The notes beneath the pieces were generated by a model. The model did not search any database and had not been told where the DNA came from. It saw only the letters and a list, made by a program, of their open reading frames with translations. The translations under genes and the position numbers were made by a program. Shown here one piece after another: positions 42,725 through 50,464 of a stretch of DNA of 64,000 nt. Within the stretch, counting starts at the first letter, position 1. The number at the start of each line of letters is the position of its first letter. This stretch comes from JANMCE01 sp031410595 (lineage in GTDB: Bacteria > Actinomycetota > Acidimicrobiia > Acidimicrobiales > Ilumatobacteraceae), in assembly GCA_031410595.1 (NCBI GenBank), contig JANNZM010000143.1:40976-104975 (forward strand), written 5' to 3'.

Positions 42725-43158
42725 ATGGCCGCCGGCGACTGGACACCCGAGCCGTTCGAGGCCGACGACGGATCTATCCCGTTCGAACGATTCGTGAACG
42801 ATTTGTCGAACTTCAAGGTCGATGCGTTGACCGTCGCGATCGATCGCATCCTGACCGTGCAGGGAATTGACCTCGTTCGCACCGAGTGGCTGAAAGCGCT
42901 CGGGGACGGCCTGCACGAGTTCCGGATCCGGCACACGGCCGCAGAAGTCGCTCGGCTCTTTGGCGGCGACGATGTCGCACCGCCCGCCGGGCCGACGGAG
43001 AAGGTGTTGCTTCGAGTCTTCGTGCACTTCCACGGCCAGAAGATCACCCTGCTACTCGGCGGCTACGACAAGGGCGACGACCCAAACAACGCGAGATCCA
43101 GTCGGCCCGCCGCCTTCTGACCCAATTTCGGCAGCGGCAACGCCGATCAGCCCGCTGA
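42725..43158 (+). pseudogene. RelE/ParE-superfamily (Gp49-like) toxin, frameshifted near its C-terminus
   Basis: The first 119 or so residues match the phage-derived Gp49/HigB-like toxin pattern: TEWLKALGDGLHEFRIRHTA and EKVLLRVFVHFHGQKITLLL followed by GGYDKGDD. The frame then ends at 43120. In the -1 frame, 43081-43158 continue PKQREIQSARRLLTQFRQRQ..., which is how these toxins normally end. The loss of one C in the CCC run at 43081-43083 explains the switch. The ATG has a leaderless promoter (TAAGCT, 6-nt gap). Either an inactivated toxin or a sequencing indel. The antitoxin follows 42 nt after the restored stop, giving HigBA-like order. Confidence 0.7.
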
Positions 43159-43160
43159 CC

Positions 43161-43184
43161 CAGTATGTTAGATTACCCATACTG
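43161..43184. promoter_or_regulatory. Inverted repeat operator of the HTH antitoxin gene
   Basis: CAGTATG (43161-43167) and CATACTG (43178-43184) form a perfect 7-bp inverted repeat with a 10-bp AT-rich centre containing possible -10 elements (TATGTT, TAGATT). It lies 15 nt upstream of the antitoxin ATG and overlaps its ribosome-binding region. This is the expected position for self-repression by a Cro/CI-type antitoxin. Confidence 0.65.
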
Positions 43185-43199
43185 ATCGAGGAGGTGAAC

Positions 43200-43490
43200 A
43201 TGCCAAAGACCTACGACGAAATTGTGCAGGCCCGTCGGGCCACCATGCCGCCTGAGTCCGATGCCGTGCGTTCCGTCTTTGAGCAGTCCTACGATCTTGC
43301 CTTGGCCCTCATCCAGCTCCGTGAGAGACACGGTCTCACGCAGATTCAACTCGCCGAACGCTGCGGAGTAAACCAGGCCGACATCAGTCGGATCGAACGA
43401 GGTTCGACCAGTCCGACAGCTCGCACTCTCCAACGCATCGCCGAAGCCCTCGATGCCGACGTCCGACTGGTCGAGCGCGCCGCTTCGTAA
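43200..43490 (+). CDS. Cro/CI-type (XRE) HTH antitoxin
   Basis: A 96-residue protein with an XRE helix-turn-helix: LRERHGLTQIQLAERCGVNQ then ADISRIERGSTSPTARTLQRI. The N-terminal 35 residues (EIVQARRATMPPESDAVRS...) form the extension typical of HigA-like antitoxins. A strong GAGGAGG ribosome-binding site precedes ATG 43200; longer upstream readings are not real. It should neutralise the Gp49-like toxin encoded upstream and repress through the palindrome at 43161-43184. The toxin looks frameshifted while this gene is intact, as expected if antitoxin loss is selected against. Its 3' end overlaps the antisense tail of a truncated PIN gene. Confidence 0.85.
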   Translation: MPKTYDEIVQARRATMPPESDAVRSVFEQSYDLALALIQLRERHGLTQIQLAERCGVNQADISRIERGSTSPTARTLQRIAEALDADVRLVERAAS

Positions 43491-43794
43491 TCAAGGCATC
43501 TTCGTTGTGCCGGGGATTGCCGACGGTCACAGCATCGAAAATCACATCCTCCTCCGGCGTCGAGAATACCGCCATGTCCAGCCGAGACACGTCGAGCACA
43601 ATGCCACTCGTGTACGTCATAGAGACCGTCAGACGAAGAAGCGCTGTCCGTTTCGGGTCCGGTGTCTTGCCAACTTCGTCCATCTGAACGTGGGTCACAA
43701 CGAGATCGAGAGCGCCGGCTTCAACCGCAGACCCAACGAGGACGCGCACATGATCGTCCAGGGCAAGGGCGTCGAAAGCATTCGAGTCGAGCAT
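43384..43794 (-). pseudogene. PIN-domain gene, truncated at its 3' end
   Basis: Residues 1-97 read as a PIN-domain nuclease: MLDSNAFDAL (first acidic residue), THVQMDEVGKTPDPKR, and GNPRHNEDALI (the family ED.LI acidic motif). Immediately after NEDALI, near forward position 43490 where the HTH gene stops, homology ends. The rest of the frame is only the antisense of the HTH gene. The final acidic motif and last strand of the PIN fold are missing. A junction from insertion or deletion, leaving a dead toxin fragment, is the simplest reading. Confidence 0.65.
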
Positions 43795-44250
43795 CACTCG
43801 CAGCGGAGCAGTATTCACACGGGAACCGTACAACGCGCATACCGGCACCGAGCGGGAGCTCGGAGCGGAAGTCCCGGGCTACACCTTTGAACGCACCGGC
43901 CGGGATCTGTTCCGGTCGCCACCTGACGCGATCGCGACCACACCCGCCGCCACCAGCCTGGCCGCTGCCTAACCGGCGACGCTACAGCCGTCTGGACGGA
44001 CTTGCTCGCCGCTGCGACCAAGAATGGTCCGGGCCACATCTTCCGGCGCCACGTGAAGGACGTTCTTACCGAGAATGGCTGCCTGCCGACGCAGGTGCTC
44101 GACCGCCTGATGAAGGGCCGGATCCGCCCCGGCAATTAATACATGCGCGCAATCGAGCGTGCCCCTTCTAGCAAGTTTCATCGCGTTGGGCTGTTGACCC
44201 GCCGATCCGGGCCGATGTGGTCGTTCGTCCGCAGCAGTCGGTCAATGGGA
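43795..44250. other. Unassigned segment of the TA island with broken reading frames
   Basis: No recognisable gene. Three stop-bounded stretches have codon use like coding DNA but no start or family. They are a plus-strand frame ending at 43972 (…VPGYTFERTGRDLFRSPPDA…), another ending at 44139 (…NGPGHIFRRHVKDVLTENG…), and a minus-strand 70-codon frame at 43969-44181 (…LIAGADPALHQAVEHLRRQA…). They are probably decayed pieces of island genes. The last reads faintly like a nucleotide-sensing or PIN-like tail. Confidence 0.3.
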
Positions 44251-44269
44251 CCGACCCGTTCGTCATGCG
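44251..44269 (+). repeat. Right copy of 19-bp direct repeat
   Basis: This is identical to 42584-42602. In frame it encodes DPFVMR followed by TAA, the same last residues as the aldehyde dehydrogenase, and it directly precedes the stop codon of the minus-strand ABC ATPase. It therefore looks like the original chromosomal 3' end of the aldehyde dehydrogenase gene, now separated from it by the island. Confidence 0.75.
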
Positions 44270-45742
44270 CTAAACGGTCGACGTCAGCGCACCCAGCGAC
44301 ACCAGCTTGTCGGCCACCGCTACCAACGCCGGATCGTGACTAGCGCACACGATGGCACGACCTTCCTGCGCAAGGCGCTGGAGGATTGCCGCCACCCGAC
44401 CGGCCGACGCTTCGTCGAGCTGCGATGTCGGCTCGTCCAACAAGACAACGTCTGCGTCGGTAATGAGGGCACGGGCGATGCCTACCCGCTGACGTTCTCC
44501 ACCCGACAACATGCCGACCGGGCGATCGGCGAGCCGCTCGATACCGAGTTCGGTCAATGCCCACAACACGTCGGCGTAGGGCAGTCCGCGCACCTGCCGG
44601 GCCAGCTGCAGGTTCTGGGCCACGCTCACCTGATCGGCGAATCCGGCTAGGGATGAACCGATGCTGGTCGTGTGCGCAGCTACGTGTTCGATGCGACCCT
44701 CGCTCGGCTCGCCCAGACCGCCCAGGAGCCCAAGCAGTGTGGTTTTACCCGAACCCGACGGCCCCGACAGCACCGTCAGCTGACCGGTGGAGATCGTGAC
44801 CGTGGTTGGCGCCAGCACCGTGACGCCATCGATCACCATCGACACGTCACGTGCGGACACCAGCACCGTTCCCGCCGCCGAGGTCGCCCTGACGTTCTGT
44901 TGGTCCTCAACGATGGCCATCCCGACGGAAGCAGTACCGGAAAGCACAAGGCCATCGGACACCGACCGGGTTGTGGCTCGATCAGTGATACCGGCTACGT
45001 GTCGATCATTCTCTGGAAGGCGTACCCAACCGCGCTCGTCCACGATCAAGCGCGAGGTGTGATCAATCAGCTCGCTGGAGACACGACCGTCACGAATCGT
45101 TACCACGCGATCAGCAATGCGATTGGCTTTCACGTCGTGGGTAACCAGCAACAACCCCGCGCCCGACTCCGCCGCCTGCTCGGCCAGAAGTTCGTACACG
45201 ATGTCGGCGTTGATGCGGTCGAGCTCACCGGTCGGCTCATCGGCAACGATCACTCCCGGTTTCGATGCCAGGGCCGCGGCCACGCCGACCCGCTGCGCCT
45301 CACCGCCGGACAACGACGCCGGCCAGCGGTCTGCCAGGTGTGCAACCCGGCACCGCTCCAGCGCCGCCTGCGCATCGGCCAGAGCGGTCGCGGTTGGAAC
45401 TCCGGCCAATCGAGCCTGCAACGCCACGTTTTCAACGCAGGTCAGCTCGGGAGCGAGGTCGCGACCGCTGCCCTGGGTGATGATGCCTATCCGCTCTCGA
45501 CGTAACAATCGCGACGCAACCGCGCCGAGCTGGCCGAGATCACGACCGAGCACGATGGCCCGTCCGGCTCCGGGTAGCACATCGGCGGTCACCACTTTTA
45601 TCAGCGTTGATTTGCCCGAACCACTGGGGCCGTTCACCACGACTCGCTCGCCGGCTGCAACCTTGAGGCTCAGACCGCGTAGGGCAACCACGTCATGCTC
45701 GGCACCCCGGTAGAGCACAAAGACATCGTCGAGTTCAATCAT
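44270..45742 (-). CDS. Tandem ABC ATPase (two NBDs) of a LolD/MacB-type transporter
   Basis: A 490-residue protein with two complete nucleotide-binding domains. NBD1 has Walker A GPSGSGKST near residue 36, signature SLSGGEAQRVGVA and VIVADEPTGELD. NBD2 has GPSGSGKTT near residue 320, MLSGGERQRVGIA and VVLLDEPTSQLD. Both keep catalytic Glu and switch His (THDVK, SHDPA). NBD1 has the LolD/MacB-type TGELD ending. The ATG overlaps the TGA of the upstream permease gene (ATGA). It energises the FtsX-like permease; fused duplicate ATPases in this family are uncommon. Its stop abuts the right direct repeat of the TA island. Confidence 0.9.
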   Translation of the reverse strand: MIELDDVFVLYRGAEHDVVALRGLSLKVAAGERVVVNGPSGSGKSTLIKVVTADVLPGAGRAIVLGRDLGQLGAVASRLLRRERIGIITQGSGRDLAPELTCVENVALQARLAGVPTATALADAQAALERCRVAHLADRWPASLSGGEAQRVGVAAALASKPGVIVADEPTGELDRINADIVYELLAEQAAESGAGLLLVTHDVKANRIADRVVTIRDGRVSSELIDHTSRLIVDERGWVRLPENDRHVAGITDRATTRSVSDGLVLSGTASVGMAIVEDQQNVRATSAAGTVLVSARDVSMVIDGVTVLAPTTVTISTGQLTVLSGPSGSGKTTLLGLLGGLGEPSEGRIEHVAAHTTSIGSSLAGFADQVSVAQNLQLARQVRGLPYADVLWALTELGIERLADRPVGMLSGGERQRVGIARALITDADVVLLDEPTSQLDEASAGRVAAILQRLAQEGRAIVCASHDPALVAVADKLVSLGALTSTV

Positions 45743-48700
45743 TGCTGACCTCGCAACAGCTCGCTCGGAGCGATTGATCGGGCCAGACGCGAGGCCACAC
45801 GGGCCGTCACGGCAAACAAGGCGATCACGCCCACGAGGGAGGTCGAGATGGCCAACCACGGGAGGAAGAGCCGCAGTGGTGGCTGGGGTGTACCAGCGGT
45901 GGCGGAAATCTTCACCACATCAACGATGGTCGACACGAGAAACCCGCCGCCCACCAAACCTACCGGCACCGCGACTAGGGCGAGACCCATCGCCCGGTCG
46001 GCAACGAGCTTGCTGATCACCCGTCTACCGGCCCCCTCCAACGCCAATGCCCGATGGAACGCTTCATCTTCAGATCGCTCGGCCACTGCGTTGAGCGCCA
46101 ACGCGCCGGCCGCCAGCAGCGCGGCCAGTGCAGCCGATCCGAGCAGCACCGCAAGCGTCATGCGTGACAGCGGGTCGGTGCGCAACGTGTCGTAGCGCTC
46201 CACTCGGCTGTCCACCTTGAGCGCTTGGTAGGGAGCCTCATGAAGCAACCGACGGAGTTCTTTTTCGTGCACCGATGTGTCGGTGGCCAGCCACACCTCG
46301 GTCGGCGTGCCAAAGCCCGGCTGAGCGAGATCGAGGTGCTGTCGGAGGTGGGAGACGTCGGTAACGATGAAACGATTGCTGGCAGTGGGAAAGAGCGGGG
46401 CGACGCCCACGACGCGAAATGCGATCTGCGAACCCGAAGTGTCGATGGTGACGATGCCATCGGTTGCAGCCGAAGCCGTAACCGGATCGACCAGTGCGGG
46501 CAGGGGGTCCGGGCTGGGCGTCGGCAGCACGAGCGCGGCCGAACCCTGCAGCGCAACATCCACCTGCATCGAGCCATCAGCCAGTGCGGTCACATTGGCT
46601 TGTCGACTCGAGAAGCGGGACGGATCAAACGGCAACGCGACGTCTCCCGTCGCCGCGACCACGACGACATCTCGGAACGCGAGCGCAACCGACGCAGCAG
46701 GTGCCCCCGTGTTGCCCTCCTGCACGTGATGCTCGATGCGTTCAGTCGTAGAAGCTGGCTGGCCGACACGAAAGCCGATGAATCTGCCGCCGCGATCGGT
46801 GGCTTCCAGTACAAGCGTCGGTCGGCCCTGCCCGTCGGCCGTAGCGAGTTCCTCGTGCCACGTGCCGTCGGCCCTGGCCAGCACGAAGGCCAGCTCACTG
46901 CCGTCCCATGTACCGACCACTCCGGCCCGCAGCGCGGTCGTTCCGTCTGGAATGATCGAGCCGACCGGAACAGGCGGTGGCAGGGCGAGGGCCTGCGATG
47001 CCTGGGCGGGAGACGGGCCGTAGTCAGGCCGCCAGGAACGCGCCAACGCGAGGGTGGCCGGGTCGAGGCCGATCAGATCGATGCCGTCACCCCCCGTGCC
47101 GGATCGTCGCAACGTCACACCGCGTCGCAGCACGTCGGTTGCGGTCGTGCCATCGAGCACCTTGTTCCAGTCGGTCGTTTTCGTCAACTGCCAGGGGCGA
47201 ACGAGATCGCGGCCGACGTTCAGGGTGGCATCGAACGGAACCTCGAACGCAGCCTGCTCTCGAGCACCCTGCATGAGGGTCGTTCGGTAGGAGAGCGCAA
47301 AGGACCCGAAGGCCACGGCTGCCGCGATGATGGACGCAGCCGCCAGCGGGCGAAGCGGGCGCCGGGTGGCATCAAGAAGTGCGATGCGGGCCAAGGCGGC
47401 GCGGCTGGGTAGCGACCGACCAGCGAGCGACAGCAGGATGGGGACGATGCGAACGGCGGCGCACGCCAGTGTGACCGCAAGCAGGATTGGCAGCGACCAC
47501 AGGAGCGGATCGGTGCCAGCCGACAGCTGCGCGGTGGAGGTGTTGCCTCGCTTGAGCAGCAGCCCAATCACCGCGATGGTGACAAGCCCGATGAGATCGC
47601 TGCTCAGGACCCGTCGCTGACGGGCGCTTCCGTCGCGCACTTTCAGACGGAGAAAGCCGGTGGTCACCAGCCACAGGCAAACGAGTGCGATCACGAAACG
47701 TCGGATAGCCGACGAGGTCCATGCCGCCCGGAGCGTCGGGCCTGTCGGCAGGTCGAGTCCTCGTAGGAGCAACCAGGACGCCAGCGCGCCGACCGCGGTC
47801 CCAACGATGCATCCGGCACCGACGGCAATCACGCCGGAAATGGCATCGAACGCGATTAACAGTGAGCGGTCCGCGCCGCGCCGCGCCAGTCGATCGCTGG
47901 CCAGTCGGTGACGATTGCGCAGGCCAAGACCGACCAATGTCGACACACCGAACAGGAGCACGAGCGTCTGCCCGATCGGCAGGGCCAGGCTGCGCCCGGC
48001 AACGTCGGCACGCGACAACGCCTTGCGCAAGAGTGCGTCGGGCGCCTCGATGGTAACGCCTGGGATGGTGATGTCCTTGGCCGCGGCAGGCAGGGTGACC
48101 AGCAATTGGGCGAGGGCCGACCGGTTCACTTCGGCCGGAACGATCGTGGCCACCCACGCGTCAACCCTTCGGATCAGCCGGATACTCTCGACGCCGTTCA
48201 CCGCCGTGGGGTCGCCCGACAGCAACAGCGTTTCGCCAACGTTGGGGGTAAGTCCCCCCGTGAAAGGCACAGGATCGATGCGGGCAACGTGACCAACAAT
48301 CACGACATCGGGAAGGGCCAGCTTGTTCAGGTCGGTGCCGGCATTCTTCCCGACCGCCACTACTTCGCACCGATTGGGCGTGCACGACTCGGGCAGGCGG
48401 CCATCAAGGATCTGCACCGCGGAGTTCAGCTTCTCCATGCCGCCCAATCGAAAGAGAGTCCCGTCGGGCATGGCGAGACTGCGGAACTCCACCAGCCTGC
48501 GCAACGGGCCAATGCCCGGCACCGCCAACCGCGCCCGCAGCCCTGCGTCGACGGAACCGATGACTGCCTGGGTCGGTTGCGATTCAGGGGCGAGGGCCAC
48601 CGTCACAGCCCGCTCGGACGGATCAAGCTCCTCCAGCGTTCGCCTCAACAAGAGATCGCCGGCGACGGTTGGCAACACGACCAGTATCGCCAACGCGGCG

Positions 48701-48828
48701 ACTGCTGCACCCATGGCGAGACCCGCCACAGCAATCTGTGCGGGACGAGCGCGTAAGCGGGCAAGTGCATACGACCCGGCGACCCGCCACGTCGCAAATG
48801 GTCGCCAGCCTTCCCTTTCTTGCGTCAC
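45739..48828 (-). CDS. FtsX-like ABC permease with large extracytoplasmic domains
   Basis: A 1029-residue permease with about ten predicted spans. It opens with a span (AQIAVAGLAMGAAVAALAIL) followed by a MacB-type periplasmic region. A central set of spans lies between residues 285 and 510. A second extracytoplasmic domain follows (about 530-870), and final FtsX spans occur around residues 900-1020. This is the double-FtsX architecture of mechanotransmission exporters that act on lipoproteins, peptides or cell-wall enzymes rather than moving solutes across the membrane. It is cotranscribed with the tandem ATPase. The ATG has a 7-nt leaderless gap from the -10 TACTCT shared with the divergent CGNR gene. 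Confidence 0.88.
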   Translation of the reverse strand: MTQEREGWRPFATWRVAGSYALARLRARPAQIAVAGLAMGAAVAALAILVVLPTVAGDLLLRRTLEELDPSERAVTVALAPESQPTQAVIGSVDAGLRARLAVPGIGPLRRLVEFRSLAMPDGTLFRLGGMEKLNSAVQILDGRLPESCTPNRCEVVAVGKNAGTDLNKLALPDVVIVGHVARIDPVPFTGGLTPNVGETLLLSGDPTAVNGVESIRLIRRVDAWVATIVPAEVNRSALAQLLVTLPAAAKDITIPGVTIEAPDALLRKALSRADVAGRSLALPIGQTLVLLFGVSTLVGLGLRNRHRLASDRLARRGADRSLLIAFDAISGVIAVGAGCIVGTAVGALASWLLLRGLDLPTGPTLRAAWTSSAIRRFVIALVCLWLVTTGFLRLKVRDGSARQRRVLSSDLIGLVTIAVIGLLLKRGNTSTAQLSAGTDPLLWSLPILLAVTLACAAVRIVPILLSLAGRSLPSRAALARIALLDATRRPLRPLAAASIIAAAVAFGSFALSYRTTLMQGAREQAAFEVPFDATLNVGRDLVRPWQLTKTTDWNKVLDGTTATDVLRRGVTLRRSGTGGDGIDLIGLDPATLALARSWRPDYGPSPAQASQALALPPPVPVGSIIPDGTTALRAGVVGTWDGSELAFVLARADGTWHEELATADGQGRPTLVLEATDRGGRFIGFRVGQPASTTERIEHHVQEGNTGAPAASVALAFRDVVVVAATGDVALPFDPSRFSSRQANVTALADGSMQVDVALQGSAALVLPTPSPDPLPALVDPVTASAATDGIVTIDTSGSQIAFRVVGVAPLFPTASNRFIVTDVSHLRQHLDLAQPGFGTPTEVWLATDTSVHEKELRRLLHEAPYQALKVDSRVERYDTLRTDPLSRMTLAVLLGSAALAALLAAGALALNAVAERSEDEAFHRALALEGAGRRVISKLVADRAMGLALVAVPVGLVGGGFLVSTIVDVVKISATAGTPQPPLRLFLPWLAISTSLVGVIALFAVTARVASRLARSIAPSELLRGQQ

Positions 48829-48847
48829 GGGTAATAGAGTAACAGTC
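48829..48847. promoter_or_regulatory. Symmetric divergent leaderless promoter pair
   Basis: Only 19 bp separate the divergent start codons. On the plus strand TAGAGT (48835-48840) is followed by 7 nt and then GTG. On the minus strand TACTCT (48841-48836) is followed by 7 nt and then ATG. The two hexamers overlap in the palindromic TAGAGTA/TACTCTA core. Both fit the actinobacterial TANNNT -10, so the genes appear to share one bidirectional leaderless promoter. Confidence 0.65.
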
Positions 48848-49474
48848 GTGACGCAGCCCGCCAGCCCAACACCGGCGACCGACTTGCGCGGACGGCCTAC
48901 CGATCGTCACGGCCGCATGATTCCGGTAGGCACGTGGCCCGAAGGACGCGAAGCGCCCGGAAGGCTCGAACTGGTACGTCGACTCCTGAACACTCAGAAC
49001 CTGGAGAACGGCGCCGAACTGCTGGGCGACACTGCTGAGCTGCGCCGCTGGATGACGCAAGAGGAGTGTGCGGTCTCTGGACGGATTCTCCGCGCGGATG
49101 TGGCCCGGGTGCATGAGCTCCGCTCGCTGCTTCGCAACACGCTGTTTGTACACGGCGGTGGGACCACAGGCGCGGGCGATCGGCTCACGAGTTTCGCCGA
49201 GTCGCTTCCGGTGACCTTCGCGTTCCCCGACGGTGTGCGATTTGTTCGACTCGGCGGTAATGTCGACGTGTTCCTGGTCACCGTGCTGGCCGCCGTCCAC
49301 ACCGCCATGGGCGACCGAACGTGGAACCGGTTGAAAGCGTGCAAGCACTGCGAGTGGGTGGTGTATGACCATTCCAAGAACAACTCGGCATCGTGGTGCA
49401 CCGACAAAGCTTGCGGATCGCGGCAACGTGCCCGCCAGTACCGACAACGAGTGAAGCAACGTAACAACATCTGA
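48848..49474 (+). CDS. CGNR zinc-finger regulator (ABATE domain)
   Basis: A 208-residue protein. The N-terminal two thirds are ABATE-like (ELVRRLLNTQNLENGAELLG). The C-terminal CGNR zinc finger has two Cys pairs (LKACKHCEWVVYDHSKNNSA, then SWCTDKACGSRQRARQYRQR). The finger reads CGSR rather than CGNR, one substitution within the signature. Members are predicted stress-linked DNA-binding regulators. The GTG at 48848 is chosen from the leaderless promoter; a long open frame runs antisense through the permease and is not the gene. It shares a bidirectional promoter with the FtsX permease and probably regulates it (inference). Confidence 0.85.
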   Translation: MTQPASPTPATDLRGRPTDRHGRMIPVGTWPEGREAPGRLELVRRLLNTQNLENGAELLGDTAELRRWMTQEECAVSGRILRADVARVHELRSLLRNTLFVHGGGTTGAGDRLTSFAESLPVTFAFPDGVRFVRLGGNVDVFLVTVLAAVHTAMGDRTWNRLKACKHCEWVVYDHSKNNSASWCTDKACGSRQRARQYRQRVKQRNNI

Positions 49475-49480
49475 ACGCTC

Positions 49481-50464
49481 GTGAACCAGCCTCGGTCACC
49501 CGCCGATGGCGACCGTATGGCAGCATCTCTAGTTATAGAACCGCTGCCGTGCTTCGACGCCGATGCAATCTTTGCCGCTGTTTCCATGACCGATGCCGTG
49601 GAAGCGCTACGACGCGCCTTCGCGTCCCGTCCCACGCACGCAGCTCGTGCTCACCTGCGTACCGCCGGCGCCGAGTTTCTGGTGATGCCAGCGGCGAACG
49701 GCGACGCAGCCGGGGCGAAGATGGTCATCATTCAGCCGAACAACGAGCGAGTTGGCCGACCGGTCATCCAGGGCCTCTACGTGCTGTTCGACGCTGCGGG
49801 CGGGCGACCCTTGGCGCTCCTTGACGGTGCCGCGCTCACGCTGCTGCGAACCCCCGCGGTGTCGGCGCTCGCCACCGACGTGTTGGCTCGACCCGACGTC
49901 ACGTCGGTCGGCATCCTCGGGACCGGGCCGCAGGGGCTGGCCCACCCCGCTGCGATGCGAGCCGTACGCCCGTCCGTCCACACCGTCGTCGTTGCCGGTC
50001 GGTCATCCGATCGGGTCGACGCTCTTGTGAACAGCCTGCGTGCCGACGGCTTCGAAGCCCGGCCGGGCACCTGGGCCGAGGCAGCGGCGTGCGACCTGGT
50101 CTGCGGATGCACCCGGTCATCCGAGCCGCTCTTCTCCGTCGACGCGCTACGCCCGGGAGCGCACCTTAACCTCGTCGGTTCGTACCGCACCGACCTTCGC
50201 GAGGTCGGAGCCGATGTCATTTCACATGCAACTATCTTCGTCGACGAAATCGAGGCAGCGCGTGCCGAGGCCGGCGAACTGACCATGGCCGTCGCCGAGG
50301 GACGCTGGAACTGGAACGCGGTCGCCGGAGACCTTTCCGATCTCGCCGCCGGAAACGCGGGACGTGCCACCACCGGAGAAATCACGCTGTTTAAAAGCGT
50401 TGGCTTGGCCGTTCAAGATCTCGCCATTGCTCAACACGTCGCCCGATCGAGAGGTTTGCTATGA
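49481..50464 (+). CDS. Ornithine cyclodeaminase-family reductase (pyrroline-2-carboxylate reductase-like)
   Basis: A 327-residue OCD/mu-crystallin family protein. It has GAKMVIIQPNN (substrate Lys), LRTPAVSALATDVLA, the Rossmann motif VGILGTGPQGLAH, and ITLFKSVGLAVQDLAIA near the end. Beside a D-amino-acid dehydrogenase, a hydroxyproline epimerase and a DapA-like enzyme, the likely role is reduction of a cyclic imine such as delta1-pyrroline-2-carboxylate (LhpI type). The GTG start follows the CGNR stop by 6 nt; ATG 49517 is an alternative. The stop overlaps the next ATG (ATGA). Confidence 0.82.
   Translation: MNQPRSPADGDRMAASLVIEPLPCFDADAIFAAVSMTDAVEALRRAFASRPTHAARAHLRTAGAEFLVMPAANGDAAGAKMVIIQPNNERVGRPVIQGLYVLFDAAGGRPLALLDGAALTLLRTPAVSALATDVLARPDVTSVGILGTGPQGLAHPAAMRAVRPSVHTVVVAGRSSDRVDALVNSLRADGFEARPGTWAEAAACDLVCGCTRSSEPLFSVDALRPGAHLNLVGSYRTDLREVGADVISHATIFVDEIEAARAEAGELTMAVAEGRWNWNAVAGDLSDLAAGNAGRATTGEITLFKSVGLAVQDLAIAQHVARSRGLL

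Larger units (their letters stand above)
42603..44269. mobile_element. Small toxin-antitoxin island between convergent genes
   Basis: A 1.67-kb segment between the stops of the aldehyde dehydrogenase and the ABC ATPase. It carries a frameshifted RelE/Gp49-like toxin, an HTH antitoxin and a truncated PIN gene, and is bounded by the 19-bp direct repeat. No integrase or transposase is present, so the mechanism is unknown. If one repeat copy and the contents are removed, the two flanking genes would end convergently with overlapping stops, as other convergent pairs in this window do. Confidence 0.6.
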
